DNA of 64,000 nucleotides from Capnocytophaga sputigena (lineage in GTDB: Bacteria > Bacteroidota > Bacteroidia > Flavobacteriales > Flavobacteriaceae): assembly GCF_900446695.1 (NCBI RefSeq), contig NZ_UAVP01000011.1:186001-250000 (forward strand). The letters are read 5' to 3'. The first letter of the stretch is position 1, and the number at the start of each line of letters is the position of its first letter. The notes beneath the pieces are model-generated. The model ran no database searches and was not told the origin of the DNA. It saw nothing but the letters and a program-made list of their open reading frames with translations. This document shows positions 36,137 to 45,146 of the stretch, one piece after another. The position numbers and the translations under genes are program-made.

Positions 36137-36733
36137 ATGAAATTAAAACACGCATTCCTTATTATTCTGTTGGTACTTATCGTCGACCAATGGAGCAAAA
36201 TATACATCAAAACACACTTTATCCTCAACGAAGCCGTAACCGTTTTCAGTTGGTTTCAAATCTACTTTGTAGAAAACGAAGGCGCAGCTTGGGGTACTAA
36301 AATTCCCGGCGAATACGGCAAACTCATTCTTACCCTCTTTCGCATTGTAGCGGTAATAGGTATCGGCTATTGGCTGGTATCGGCAGTGAGAAAGCAACAA
36401 CCTAAGATACTTATCATTTGCATTTCTTTGATATTGGCAGGAGCACTGGGCAATATCATCGATTCGGTGTTTTACGGCATAATTTTCGACCATAGTTATG
36501 GTAACATTGCTACCCTATTTGCCGAAAATCCTTACGGAACCCTCTTGCACGGCAAAGTGGTGGATATGTTCTACTTCCCTATTATCGATACTACACTTCC
36601 CAGCTGGGTACCCTTTTGGGGAGGCGAACGCTTTCGTTTCTTCGAGCCCGTGTTCAATGTGGCTGACTCTGCAATATGTATAGCAGTGGGGCTGATGATT
36701 TTATATCACAAAAAGATATTTCCTAAAAACTAA
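36137..36733 (+). CDS. lspA: Lipoprotein signal peptidase II
   Basis: Inner-membrane aspartyl protease that cleaves lipoprotein signal peptides. 198 residues with four hydrophobic helices. The catalytic aspartates are those in LGNIIDSVFYG (about 110-118) and FNVADSAICIA (about 172-182). It is longer than the E. coli enzyme because of an insertion before the last helix (DTTLPSWVPFWGGERFRFFEP), which is usual in Bacteroidota. It sits 9 bases after hemE and directly abuts mutS2. Confidence 0.95.
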   Translation: MKLKHAFLIILLVLIVDQWSKIYIKTHFILNEAVTVFSWFQIYFVENEGAAWGTKIPGEYGKLILTLFRIVAVIGIGYWLVSAVRKQQPKILIICISLILAGALGNIIDSVFYGIIFDHSYGNIATLFAENPYGTLLHGKVVDMFYFPIIDTTLPSWVPFWGGERFRFFEPVFNVADSAICIAVGLMILYHKKIFPKN

Positions 36734-38905
36734 ATGAATACAAAAACACTTGAAGACTTAGAGTTCCCTATGGTACTCTCTCATTTGTCTGACCTTTGCC
36801 TTACTGAACTCGGCAAGAAATATGCCTTACATATCAAACCTTTCGACAATCAGGAGAGCCTGTTATTGGCACTGAATCAAACCAATGAATACCTATCGTC
36901 TTTTGATAATAACAACACAATCCCTTCACACTATTGCGAATCTATCACTTCCGAAATTAAACTTCTATCTATTGAAAACGCCTTGTTAGAAGTGTCGAGT
37001 ATTAGGAAGATTCATCGTATCAGCGAGGTTGTAAACACTCAAATTCTCTTCTTTAAGAAGTTCAAAACGCTATACCCTACCCTTTTCGAAACCGCTGATA
37101 GTATCGAGTATACTACCGAACTGCTGAACGCTATCGATAAAGTGCTGGACAAGTACGGCGAGATAAAAAACGAAGCCTCTCCTACACTTGGCAATATACG
37201 TCGCGAGCTGAGCGCCTTGAAAGGAAAACTCAACGAAAGTTTCAACCGTGCTCTCGCCGAGTATAACACTGCCGACTATCTCGATGATATCCGCGAAACC
37301 GTAGTAGAAAACCGCCGCGTATTGGCAGTGAAAGCAATGTACCGCCGAAAAGTACAGGGTACCGTATGGGGGAGCTCAAAAACGGGTAGCATAGTGTATA
37401 TAGAACCGCGACAAACCGAAATCTACTCTCGCGAACTCTCCAATCTGCTTTATGACGAAAAAGAGGAAATCCAGCGTATATTAAGAGAACTTACTGCCTT
37501 CATCAGTCAGTTTGCCGATTTGCTGAAAGACTATCAGCGATACATCACAGCCGTTGATATTATTTGCGCCAAAGCCAAGTACGCTCACCAAATGAACGCA
37601 CTTTTGCCAGAAATCACTCAGGAGCGCGAACTATTCCTCCGTGAAGCATATCACCCTTTGCTGTACCTTAGCAATGCTAAAAAAGGTGTTACTACCTTCC
37701 CTCAAACCATAGAATTGAATGATGAAAATCGTATTATCGTCATCTCGGGACCTAATGCGGGCGGAAAAAGTATTACGCTTAAAACCATTGGCTTATTGCA
37801 ATTAATGTTACAAAGTGGAATGCTCGTTCCGGTACATCATCGTTCTAAAATGTGTTTGTTTGAACGCATTCTTACCGATATCGGCGATAACCAATCTATT
37901 GAAAACCACCTTAGCACATACAGCTACCGACTCAAAAATATGAATTACTTCCTCAAAAAGTGCAATCACCGCACCTTGTTTTTGATAGATGAGTTCGGGA
38001 CAGGTAGCGATCCCGAATTAGGAGGTGCTTTGGCTGAAATATTCTTAGAAGAGTTCTACTACCGAAAGGCTTTTGGGGTGATTACCACTCATTACACCAA
38101 TTTAAAAATGCTGGCAGATGAATTGCCTCACGCCAGCAATGCCAATATGCTTTTCAACGATAAAACCTTAGAACCCATCTATAAGCTGATAATAGGCGAA
38201 GCGGGAAGTTCTTTCACTTTTGAAGTGGCGCAGAAAAACGGTATTCCGTTTAGCCTCATCAATCGGGCTAAGAAAAAAATAGAGAAAGGAAAAGTGCGTT
38301 TTGATGCCACTATCGCCAAATTGCAGAAAGAACGCTCCAAAATGGAAAAAACTGCCGAAACCCTGAAAGATGAGGAAACCAAAGCCCGCGAAGAAGCCAA
38401 ACGTTTAGAAGAACTCAATGATAAAATAAAAAGCAAGCTCATAAATTATCAAGAGCTCTATGACCAAAGCCAACGTATGATTAGCTTAGGTAGTAAGGTA
38501 GACCAGATAGCCGAACGTTATTTCTACGATGGTAAGCGTCGCCCTTTGGTATCCGAATTTCTTAAACTCATTGAAATGGAAAATGCCAAGCGCAAACAAA
38601 TGAGCAAAGAGGAACGTACCAAGCAAAAAGAGGAGAAAAAAACTACTACCCAAGAAGTTCATAAGCAAATGGAGGCTATCCGCCAGCAACGCAAAGAAGA
38701 GAAGAAAGAGCGCATTGCCCAAGAACGCGCCGAAAAAGAAAAGCTACAACGCGCCCTTTCAGTAGGCGACCGTGTGCGCATTAAAGACAGCCGAAGCGTG
38801 GGAAGTATCGATAAGATTGAAAAAGGTAAAGCCATAGTAAATTACGGGGCGTTTACTACCTCTGTTTCTTTGGACGAATTGGAGCTTGTACAAAAAATAA
38901 GATAA
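36734..38905 (+). CDS. mutS2: Endonuclease MutS2
   Basis: MutS-family ATPase without the mismatch-recognition domain, implicated in suppression of recombination or ribosome rescue in various bacteria. The 723 residues hold the clamp/lever helical region (about 1-310), the ATPase domain with Walker A SGPNAGGKSITLK (about 337-349), Walker B LFLIDEFGTGSDP, and a long charged coiled coil (about 515-660). The C-terminal KOW-like segment is SVGDRVRIKDSRSVGSI. The usual Smr nuclease domain at the end is not evident. The sequence stops after LDELELVQKIR, so nuclease activity is doubtful. The ATG follows the lspA stop without a gap. Confidence 0.92.
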   Translation: MNTKTLEDLEFPMVLSHLSDLCLTELGKKYALHIKPFDNQESLLLALNQTNEYLSSFDNNNTIPSHYCESITSEIKLLSIENALLEVSSIRKIHRISEVVNTQILFFKKFKTLYPTLFETADSIEYTTELLNAIDKVLDKYGEIKNEASPTLGNIRRELSALKGKLNESFNRALAEYNTADYLDDIRETVVENRRVLAVKAMYRRKVQGTVWGSSKTGSIVYIEPRQTEIYSRELSNLLYDEKEEIQRILRELTAFISQFADLLKDYQRYITAVDIICAKAKYAHQMNALLPEITQERELFLREAYHPLLYLSNAKKGVTTFPQTIELNDENRIIVISGPNAGGKSITLKTIGLLQLMLQSGMLVPVHHRSKMCLFERILTDIGDNQSIENHLSTYSYRLKNMNYFLKKCNHRTLFLIDEFGTGSDPELGGALAEIFLEEFYYRKAFGVITTHYTNLKMLADELPHASNANMLFNDKTLEPIYKLIIGEAGSSFTFEVAQKNGIPFSLINRAKKKIEKGKVRFDATIAKLQKERSKMEKTAETLKDEETKAREEAKRLEELNDKIKSKLINYQELYDQSQRMISLGSKVDQIAERYFYDGKRRPLVSEFLKLIEMENAKRKQMSKEERTKQKEEKKTTTQEVHKQMEAIRQQRKEEKKERIAQERAEKEKLQRALSVGDRVRIKDSRSVGSIDKIEKGKAIVNYGAFTTSVSLDELELVQKIR

Positions 38906-38922
38906 TTTTATCGAAATTTTAT

Positions 38923-38952
38923 TTGCTACATAAAATATAATTACTAATTTTG
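38923..38952 (+). promoter_or_regulatory. Promoter of the TonB-dependent receptor gene
   Basis: TTG (38923-38925), exactly 19 bases, TAATTTTG (38945-38952), 28 bases before the ATG. Confidence 0.8.
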
Positions 38953-38980
38953 CATCATTCTAAATTAATAACTATATTTT

Positions 38981-41497
38981 ATGTTCAAACACATCATATT
39001 ATTTGTAATGCTCGTGATCAGCCCACTGCTTTTTGGGCAACATCACAAAATCAAAGGAACTATTTTAGATGAAAACAAGTTCCCTGTAGCTGGGGTAATT
39101 ATCCAACTGCAAAACAACCCTAGTATTGCCACTCAAACCGATGCTAATGGGCTGTATACCCTCAACTTTATACCCAGCAGCAAAGAGATAACCTTAGAAA
39201 TTATCGAAGAAGGGTTTGAAAAACAAACGGTCGTTGTTACACTTCAAAACAACGAAAACCGCGTCACTTACGTAGATTTTACACTCCCAAAGGAGACTAT
39301 TACTTTGGAAGAAGTAGTAGTGAGCGATAACCCTAGCTTGATTGCTAACTCCGAGAGTTTATCGCGAAAAAAATTAGATAAAGTTCCTGGGGGTACCAAT
39401 ATAGCCAACTTAAAGGATTTGTCCGAAAAGCGTTCTCAAACCCTCAAAGATGCTCTTGTGCGTCAACCAGGGGTAGTTATTCAAGAGTTCTTTGGTGGTA
39501 ACGACCAGCCTCGCCTTAATATCAGAGGCTCAGGAATACAAAGCAATCCACAATCGCGTGGGGTTGCCCTATATCAAGATGGTATTCCCATTAATTTCGC
39601 TGATGGATCGTACATTATAGGTGTTTTAGAACCTCAAGCTTCTAATTTAGTAGAAGTATACCGCGGAGCTAATGCTATGGAATATGGCGGAGCTACCTTA
39701 GGAGGTGCTATGAACTTCGTAACCAAAAATGGATATAACGCCTCTCCTCTTAGTGTAAAAATGGAAGCGGGTAGTTTCAATTACTTCAACAGTAGTCTTT
39801 CCTCTGGATTCTCCTCTGGCAAAAACGATGGTTTTATTTCTACCTCCTATAGTAAAAGTGATGGATACCGCACCTACAACTCCTCCAAACGCTTCAATGC
39901 ATTGCTAAATATTGGCAGACAGTTTACCAATAAGTTTGAAACTCGCCTATATGCCTCATTTACTGATTTGTATTTCGATATTCCAGGTCCTCTTACCAAA
40001 CAACAATACGAAAGTGATAGCAAACAAATAAACGGAGCTCCTAAACTCACCGTTCCTTATGCTTTTGGACCTAATGTACAACGCGATAAACCTAATAGAT
40101 CAAGCAAAATCGCACGTTTTGGTAGCAAGTCGGCTTATAAATTTAACAACCATAGTTTGCTCACTGCCACTTTGTATTACCAATATACTGATGATGCCTT
40201 TGTATATCCCATAGCTACCAATATACGTCACGATTACAACAACGATTATGGTTTGCGTCTTACTTATGACTACAATACTCGTAAAAACGATTTATCAATA
40301 GGGGTACAACTCAGCCAAGGCAAAATGCATCAATTGCGAAACATCAACGAAAAAGGAAGTTTCGGTGCATTATTTGCCAAACAAGACCTCTTATCAAACC
40401 ACGCTGTAGCCTACATTTCCGATGTATACAAAATCACCGATAAATTCCTTGTGAATGTAGCCGTACAAGGTAGTTACGACACCCGAAAGGTAGAAGATAA
40501 ATTTGAGGGTAGCAGCCGACCTATATCCTTCTTTGCTGGTCAAAATTTACGCCGTGTTCAAAGCCCTTCTCCTGTAAAAAAACTTGATAATGAGTATACG
40601 TACAACGCTGTCAATCCCAAAGCAGGTGTGATTTATAAGTTTAGCGATAATGCCCAAGTATATGGTAATTATAGCTTTAGTTATGAACCCCCTACCTTCC
40701 TTGAAATCATTCGCTTAACAGGAGGTGCTGCAATGAGTGGTACACAAGTAATTTTCCCTAATAGTAGCAATGCCAATTCCAGTGCTAAAAATATTGCAGC
40801 CTTTGAATTGAAAGCTCAAAAAGCACAAACTGCCGAAATTGGAACTAAAGGAAATATTAATGATGTCTTCGTGTGGAATGTAAGTGCCTATCACTCTTGG
40901 GTAAAAGATGAGATTTTTACCCTCACCGATGGCGAAATTGGCATCAATGGTATTACTGTAAACGCTCCTTATACCACTGTCCACCGAGGAGTTGAGGCGT
41001 CATTGCAATCTACCTTTGCTAAACGTGTATTTTCAAGCAAAGGCGATGCCTTTACTCTTTTTGTAAACTACAATTACAGCGATTTCTTCTTTGATGGAGG
41101 CGCTCTAAAAGGCAACCAAATAGCAGGTATCCCTAAACATTACATCTATGGCACTTTAGACTACAAACACCCTTCTGGATTCTTTGCCGAGTTCAACGTT
41201 GAAGCACTCCCTGAAGATACCCCTACCGACCATAAAAATACTTATTACCAAGATGCCTATCAACTGTTAGGCGCTAAAATAGGATTTAAAAAAGGAAACT
41301 GGACGTTCTTCTTCCAAGGTAATAATTTAGCCGATACAGTTTATGCATCCAGCTATTTAATTCAAGACCAAGTAACTCCTCCTCCTGCAAAAGTAGGCAA
41401 CAGAGTCTTGCGACCTACCCCCACCATTGTCGATAAAACAAACTTTATCCCTGGTGTCGGACGCAACTTTGTAGGTGGTATAACTTACACTTGGTAA
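38981..41497 (+). CDS. TonB-dependent outer-membrane receptor with carboxypeptidase-like N-domain
   Basis: Imports a bulky nutrient across the outer membrane, powered by TonB. 838 residues: a signal peptide (MFKHIILFVMLVISPLLFG), a carboxypeptidase-regulatory-like beta-sandwich (about 22-100, KIKGTILDENKFPVAGV), a TonB-box region, a plug domain (about 145-255, with RQPGVVIQEFFGGNDQPRLNIRGSGIQ), and a 22-strand barrel to the terminal TYTW. The plug segment LNIRGSGIQSNPQSRGVALYQDG resembles Fe3+-dicitrate/FecA-like receptors, so a siderophore or iron complex is a fair guess. No SusD partner lies next to it. Confidence 0.9.
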   Translation: MFKHIILFVMLVISPLLFGQHHKIKGTILDENKFPVAGVIIQLQNNPSIATQTDANGLYTLNFIPSSKEITLEIIEEGFEKQTVVVTLQNNENRVTYVDFTLPKETITLEEVVVSDNPSLIANSESLSRKKLDKVPGGTNIANLKDLSEKRSQTLKDALVRQPGVVIQEFFGGNDQPRLNIRGSGIQSNPQSRGVALYQDGIPINFADGSYIIGVLEPQASNLVEVYRGANAMEYGGATLGGAMNFVTKNGYNASPLSVKMEAGSFNYFNSSLSSGFSSGKNDGFISTSYSKSDGYRTYNSSKRFNALLNIGRQFTNKFETRLYASFTDLYFDIPGPLTKQQYESDSKQINGAPKLTVPYAFGPNVQRDKPNRSSKIARFGSKSAYKFNNHSLLTATLYYQYTDDAFVYPIATNIRHDYNNDYGLRLTYDYNTRKNDLSIGVQLSQGKMHQLRNINEKGSFGALFAKQDLLSNHAVAYISDVYKITDKFLVNVAVQGSYDTRKVEDKFEGSSRPISFFAGQNLRRVQSPSPVKKLDNEYTYNAVNPKAGVIYKFSDNAQVYGNYSFSYEPPTFLEIIRLTGGAAMSGTQVIFPNSSNANSSAKNIAAFELKAQKAQTAEIGTKGNINDVFVWNVSAYHSWVKDEIFTLTDGEIGINGITVNAPYTTVHRGVEASLQSTFAKRVFSSKGDAFTLFVNYNYSDFFFDGGALKGNQIAGIPKHYIYGTLDYKHPSGFFAEFNVEALPEDTPTDHKNTYYQDAYQLLGAKIGFKKGNWTFFFQGNNLADTVYASSYLIQDQVTPPPAKVGNRVLRPTPTIVDKTNFIPGVGRNFVGGITYTW

Positions 41498-41515
41498 AAA
41501 TCTTACAATTTAGTT

Positions 41516-41545
41516 TTGTACATATCAAAAAAGATTGTATCTTTG
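41516..41545 (+). promoter_or_regulatory. Promoter of rpsP-rimM
   Basis: TTG (41516-41518), 19 bases, TATCTTTG (41538-41545). The 5' leader runs to the ATG at 41594. Confidence 0.8.
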
Positions 41546-41562
41546 CGCCCGAATTAATAACC

Positions 41563-41577
41563 GAGGTCGTGAACCTC
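41563..41577 (+). promoter_or_regulatory. Hairpin in the rpsP leader
   Basis: GAGGT-CGTGA-ACCTC lies between promoter and start codon, 16 bases before the ATG. Possible target of ribosomal-protein feedback or a stability element; no T-run, so not a terminator. Confidence 0.4.
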
Positions 41578-41593
41578 ACTAATTAAATTTTTT

Positions 41594-42127
41594 ATGCCAG
41601 TAAAAATCAGATTACAACGTCACGGTAAAAAAGGCAAACCTTTCTATTGGATTGTAGCCGCCAACTCACGTGCGAAAAGAGATGGTAAATTCCTTGAAAA
41701 ATTAGGTACTTACAACCCAGTTTCTAACCCTGCTCAAATCGAAATTGATGTAGATGCAGCAGTAAAATGGTTGAAAAACGGTGCTCAACCAAGTGATACA
41801 GCTCGCCGTATCCTTTCTTACAAAGGTGTATTGCTTAAATATCACTTGTTAGGCGGTGTTGCCAAAGGTGCCCTTACCGAAGAACAAGCTGAAGCTAAAT
41901 TCAAAGCTTGGTTAGACGAAAAAGCTAACAAAGTATCTTCTAAAGAACAAAAATTAGCTAAAGAAAAAGCAGATGCTAAAGCTAAAGCGTTAAGTGCTGA
42001 AAAAGAAGCTAACGAAAAACGTAAAAACGACGCTGCTGCTAAAGCTGCTGAGGCTGCTGCCGAAGCTACCGCTGAACAAGCTGAAGCTGAAGCTCCTGCC
42101 GAAGAAAACAACGAAACTGAAGCATAG
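41594..42127 (+). CDS. rpsP: 30S ribosomal protein S16, with long C-terminal extension
   Basis: Small-subunit assembly protein. The first 85 residues are standard bS16 (MPVKIRLQRHGKKGKPFYWIV, RDGKFLEKLGTYNP, AVKWLKNGAQPSDTARRILS). The remaining roughly 90 residues are an Ala/Lys/Glu-rich, helix-forming tail (KEQKLAKEKADAKAKALSAE, then AEAAAEATAEQAEAEAPAEE). Total is 177 against about 85-90 in most bacteria. Extensions of this kind occur in Bacteroidota. rimM, whose product matures 16S rRNA in the head region, starts 9 bases downstream. Confidence 0.96.
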   Translation: MPVKIRLQRHGKKGKPFYWIVAANSRAKRDGKFLEKLGTYNPVSNPAQIEIDVDAAVKWLKNGAQPSDTARRILSYKGVLLKYHLLGGVAKGALTEEQAEAKFKAWLDEKANKVSSKEQKLAKEKADAKAKALSAEKEANEKRKNDAAAKAAEAAAEATAEQAEAEAPAEENNETEA

Positions 42128-42136
42128 ACTCATAAT

Positions 42137-42667
42137 ATGACCATTAAAGATTGTTTTTATGTAGGAACAATTGTGTCAAAGTTTAGCTTTAAAGGGGAAG
42201 TGCTCATCAAATTAGATTCTGACGACCCCGAAATGTACGAAGAATTGGAATCAGTTTTTATTGCTTTAGGCAATAATCTGGTTCCTTTTTTTGTTGAAAA
42301 AAGCTCTTTGCACAAATCCGATTTACTCCGTGTAAAATTTGAAGAAGTTAATAGTGAAGCCGATGCCGATGCTTTGCTAAAACACAAAATCTACTTGCCC
42401 TTAGCGGCTCTTCCTAAACTTTCGGGTAATAAGTTCTATTACCACGAAGTAATAGGATTTGAAGTCGAAGATATAAACTATGGAAAAGTAGGTAAAATTG
42501 TGAGTATCAACGATACTACTTTCCAACCCTTATTCGAAATAGAAAATGAAGAAGGCAAAGAAATCCTTATCCCTATGAACGATGAGTTTATTGAAAAAGT
42601 AGATCGCCCTAACCAAAAAATCATCGTAAAAACCCCCGACGGTCTTATCGATTTATATGTAAATTAA
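42137..42667 (+). CDS. rimM: Ribosome maturation factor RimM
   Basis: Assists 30S head assembly and processing of 16S rRNA. The 176 residues have the N-terminal RimM domain (DCFYVGTIVSKFSFKGEVLI) and the C-terminal PRC-barrel (KFYYHEVIGFEVEDINYGKVG to EILIPMNDEFIEKVD). The gene order rpsP-rimM is widely conserved. Confidence 0.95.
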   Translation: MTIKDCFYVGTIVSKFSFKGEVLIKLDSDDPEMYEELESVFIALGNNLVPFFVEKSSLHKSDLLRVKFEEVNSEADADALLKHKIYLPLAALPKLSGNKFYYHEVIGFEVEDINYGKVGKIVSINDTTFQPLFEIENEEGKEILIPMNDEFIEKVDRPNQKIIVKTPDGLIDLYVN

Positions 42668-42699
42668 ACTTTTTATTAGGAGAAATTAATAAAAAGCAT

Positions 42700-42707
42700 T
42701 ACCTTTG
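42700..42707 (+). promoter_or_regulatory. -7 element of the transketolase gene
   Basis: TACCTTTG, 31 bases before the ATG. No clear TTG at the expected distance. Confidence 0.5.
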
Positions 42708-42738
42708 TCGCTCAATAACATTAACACTCATTTTTCCA

Positions 42739-43692
42739 ATGAAAAAATATATCGATACAGGAAAAAAAGATACCCGAAGTGGCTTCGGCGCTGGACTTGC
42801 CGAATTAGGTCGCAAAAACCCTAACGTAGTAGCCCTTTGTGCCGACTTGATTGGCTCTCTAAAAATGGAAAAATTTATCGAAGAAAACCCTACCCGTTTC
42901 TTCCAAATAGGTATTGCTGAAGCTAATATGATGGGCATTGCTGCTGGTCTTACTATCGGTGGTAAAATCCCCTTTACAGGCACTTTCGCAGCTTTCTCTA
43001 CAGGTCGTGTTTATGACCAAATACGTCAATCAATTGCCTATTCTAATAAAAATGTAAAAATATGCGCCTCTCACGCCGGACTTACCTTAGGCGAAGACGG
43101 AGCTACTCACCAAATATTGGAGGACATCGGACTGATGAAAATGTTGCCTAATATGGTGGTTATCAATCCTTGTGACTATAATCAAACTAAAGCTGCAACC
43201 CTTGCTATTGCCGATTATGTAGGTCCCGTATACCTCCGCTTCGGTCGCCCTACCGTAGCTAACTTTACTCCCGAAAACCAAACTTTTGAAATAGGCAAAG
43301 GAATCTTGCTAAACGAAGGTTCTGATGTTACCATCGTTGCTACAGGTCATTTAGTTTGGGAAGCGCTTTTAGCTTGTGAAGCCTTAGAACAACAAGGCAT
43401 CTCTGCCGAAGTGATTAATATCCATACTATCAAACCTTTAGACGAAGAAATCATCCTCAATTCTGTAAAGAAAACCAAAGCAATCGTTACTTGTGAAGAA
43501 CATAATTACTACGGAGGTCTGGGTGAAAGTGTAGCTCGTGTACTTGCACAACACTACCCTACTCCACAAGAGTTTGTTGCCGTAAACGACACCTTTGGTG
43601 AAAGCGGTACGCCTGCTCAGCTTATGCAAAAATATGGGTTAGACAAAGAGGGTATTTTAAAAGCAGTTCAAAAAGTACTGAAAAGAAAATAA
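42739..43692 (+). CDS. Transketolase C-terminal (pyrimidine-binding/C) subunit
   Basis: Half-transketolase of the split type: the 317 residues cover the pyrimidine-binding domain (LCADLIGSLKMEKFIEENPT; IAEANMMGIAAGL; ASHAGLTLGEDGATHQ) and the C-terminal domain (EGSDVTIVATGHLVWEAL). The TPP-pyrophosphate-binding N-terminal half must come from another gene; it is usually directly upstream in Bacteroidota, but here the upstream neighbour is rimM. A DXS-like enzyme is excluded by the missing N half. Role: pentose phosphate pathway, or related ketol transfer. Confidence 0.88.
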   Translation: MKKYIDTGKKDTRSGFGAGLAELGRKNPNVVALCADLIGSLKMEKFIEENPTRFFQIGIAEANMMGIAAGLTIGGKIPFTGTFAAFSTGRVYDQIRQSIAYSNKNVKICASHAGLTLGEDGATHQILEDIGLMKMLPNMVVINPCDYNQTKAATLAIADYVGPVYLRFGRPTVANFTPENQTFEIGKGILLNEGSDVTIVATGHLVWEALLACEALEQQGISAEVINIHTIKPLDEEIILNSVKKTKAIVTCEEHNYYGGLGESVARVLAQHYPTPQEFVAVNDTFGESGTPAQLMQKYGLDKEGILKAVQKVLKRK

Positions 43693-43697
43693 ATAGT

Positions 43698-44552
43698 ATG
43701 ATACAATCAATGACAGGATTCGGAAAGAGCGTGTTATCTCTTGCCGATAAACATATTAGTATAGAAATCAAATCTTTAAACAGCAAGAGTATTGATATCA
43801 ACACACGTATTCCTCAGGTATATCGCGAAAAAGAACTCGACTTTCGCAAACTTATTGCTGAACAATTGCAACGCGGAAAAGTAGATTTTAGCATCTTCAT
43901 AGAAAATACAGGTACTCAAACACCTTCTAAAATCAATCCTAACATCGTAAAATCGTACATAGAACAAATGCGTACGATTGTGGATGGCGACCTTACCGAG
44001 TTGCTTAAAATGGCAGTGCGTATGCCTGATGCCTTGCAAACCACTTCCGAAAGTATTTCTGAAGAAGAACTTTCTGTTATTTTTCAACATATCAACCTTG
44101 CCATTACCGATTTGCAAAACTTTCGCTCTCAGGAAGGTAAAGTGTTAGAAAAGGATTTTATTTTGCGTATTAACAATATCAACCGCCTATTACAAGAAGT
44201 ACAAGGTCTTGATGAAGAGCGCTTAGCTTTGATACGCGAACGACTTGAAAAAGCAGTTGCCGATATCCAAAATGTAGATGCCAATCGCTTTGAACAAGAA
44301 CTTATTTTCTATTTAGAAAAATTGGATATTACCGAAGAAAAAATCCGACTCAAAAAGCACTTAGACTATTTTCTAGAAACCCTCCATAGCGAAGAATCTA
44401 ACGGACGAAAACTGAGTTTTATTGCACAAGAAATTGGACGAGAGGTAAATACCTTAGGATCTAAGGCTAACTTTGCCCCTATGCAACAGTTAGTTGTCCA
44501 AATGAAAGACGAACTCGAAAAAATTAAAGAACAAGTATTAAACGTCTTGTAA
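43698..44552 (+). CDS. yicC: YicC/YloC family endoribonuclease
   Basis: 284 residues. The N-terminal YicC domain begins MIQSMTGFGKSVL and has IEIKSLNSKSIDINTRIP. The DUF1732 C-terminal domain has RLKKHLDYFLETLHSEESNGRKLSFIAQEIGREVNTLGSKA. Members act as endoribonucleases or RNA-decay adaptors. It lies 5 bases after the transketolase gene and 27 before gmk, and the yicC-gmk pairing is conserved in many bacteria. Confidence 0.94.
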   Translation: MIQSMTGFGKSVLSLADKHISIEIKSLNSKSIDINTRIPQVYREKELDFRKLIAEQLQRGKVDFSIFIENTGTQTPSKINPNIVKSYIEQMRTIVDGDLTELLKMAVRMPDALQTTSESISEEELSVIFQHINLAITDLQNFRSQEGKVLEKDFILRINNINRLLQEVQGLDEERLALIRERLEKAVADIQNVDANRFEQELIFYLEKLDITEEKIRLKKHLDYFLETLHSEESNGRKLSFIAQEIGREVNTLGSKANFAPMQQLVVQMKDELEKIKEQVLNVL

Positions 44553-44577
44553 CCTGACACCTATCACCTGACACCTA
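44553..44577. repeat. CTGACACCTATCAC minisatellite, short copy
   Basis: CCTGACACCTATCACCTGAC and the following ACCTA fill the whole yicC-gmk gap and end 2 bases before the gmk ATG. Same family as 28257 and 31555. Confidence 0.6.
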
Positions 44578-44579
44578 AA

Positions 44580-45146
44580 ATGAACAAACTAATTATTTTC
44601 TCAGCCCCCTCAGGGAGTGGCAAAACTACCATAGTAAAACACTTGTTATCTCTTGAAAATCTTAACTTAGCCTTTTCTATTTCGGCTACCTCTCGCGCAC
44701 CTCGCGGTGTGGAACAACACGGCAAAGAATACTATTTCCTTTCAGCCGATGAGTTCAAAAATCGCATACAGCACGATGATTTTATGGAATGGGAAGAAGT
44801 ATATGCTAGCTGTTACTATGGCACCCTAAAATCTGAAGTAGAACGTCTTTGGGCAAATGGTAAAAATGTAGTATTTGACCTTGATGTTGCTGGAGGTCTC
44901 CGCTTGAAAAAAAAATACCCTGACCAAACCTTAGCAATTTTTGTAGAACCACCAAGCCTCGTTGCCTTAGAAGAACGTTTGCGCAATCGTAAAACCGAAA
45001 CAGAAGAAAAAATACAAATGCGCCTCAACAAAGCCGAACAAGAAATGGCTACAGCTCATCAATTTGATGTAATTATCAAAAACGATGATTTGCAACAAGC
45101 TCTACAAGAGGCTGAACGTATAGTAACCGATTTTATCAACCGATGA
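44580..45146 (+). CDS. gmk: Guanylate kinase
   Basis: Phosphorylates GMP to GDP. The 188 residues show the P-loop FSAPSGSGKTTIVKHLL (6-22), GMP-binding TSRAPRGVEQHGKEYYFLS, and the lid region LRNRKTETEEKIQMRL. The stop overlaps the nadD start as ATGA. Confidence 0.96.
   Translation: MNKLIIFSAPSGSGKTTIVKHLLSLENLNLAFSISATSRAPRGVEQHGKEYYFLSADEFKNRIQHDDFMEWEEVYASCYYGTLKSEVERLWANGKNVVFDLDVAGGLRLKKKYPDQTLAIFVEPPSLVALEERLRNRKTETEEKIQMRLNKAEQEMATAHQFDVIIKNDDLQQALQEAERIVTDFINR

Noticed and set aside
43776-44117. Minus-strand frames opposite yicC, mutS2, recQ and similar genes
   Set aside because: They lie wholly within well-supported genes and show no domain or promoter.
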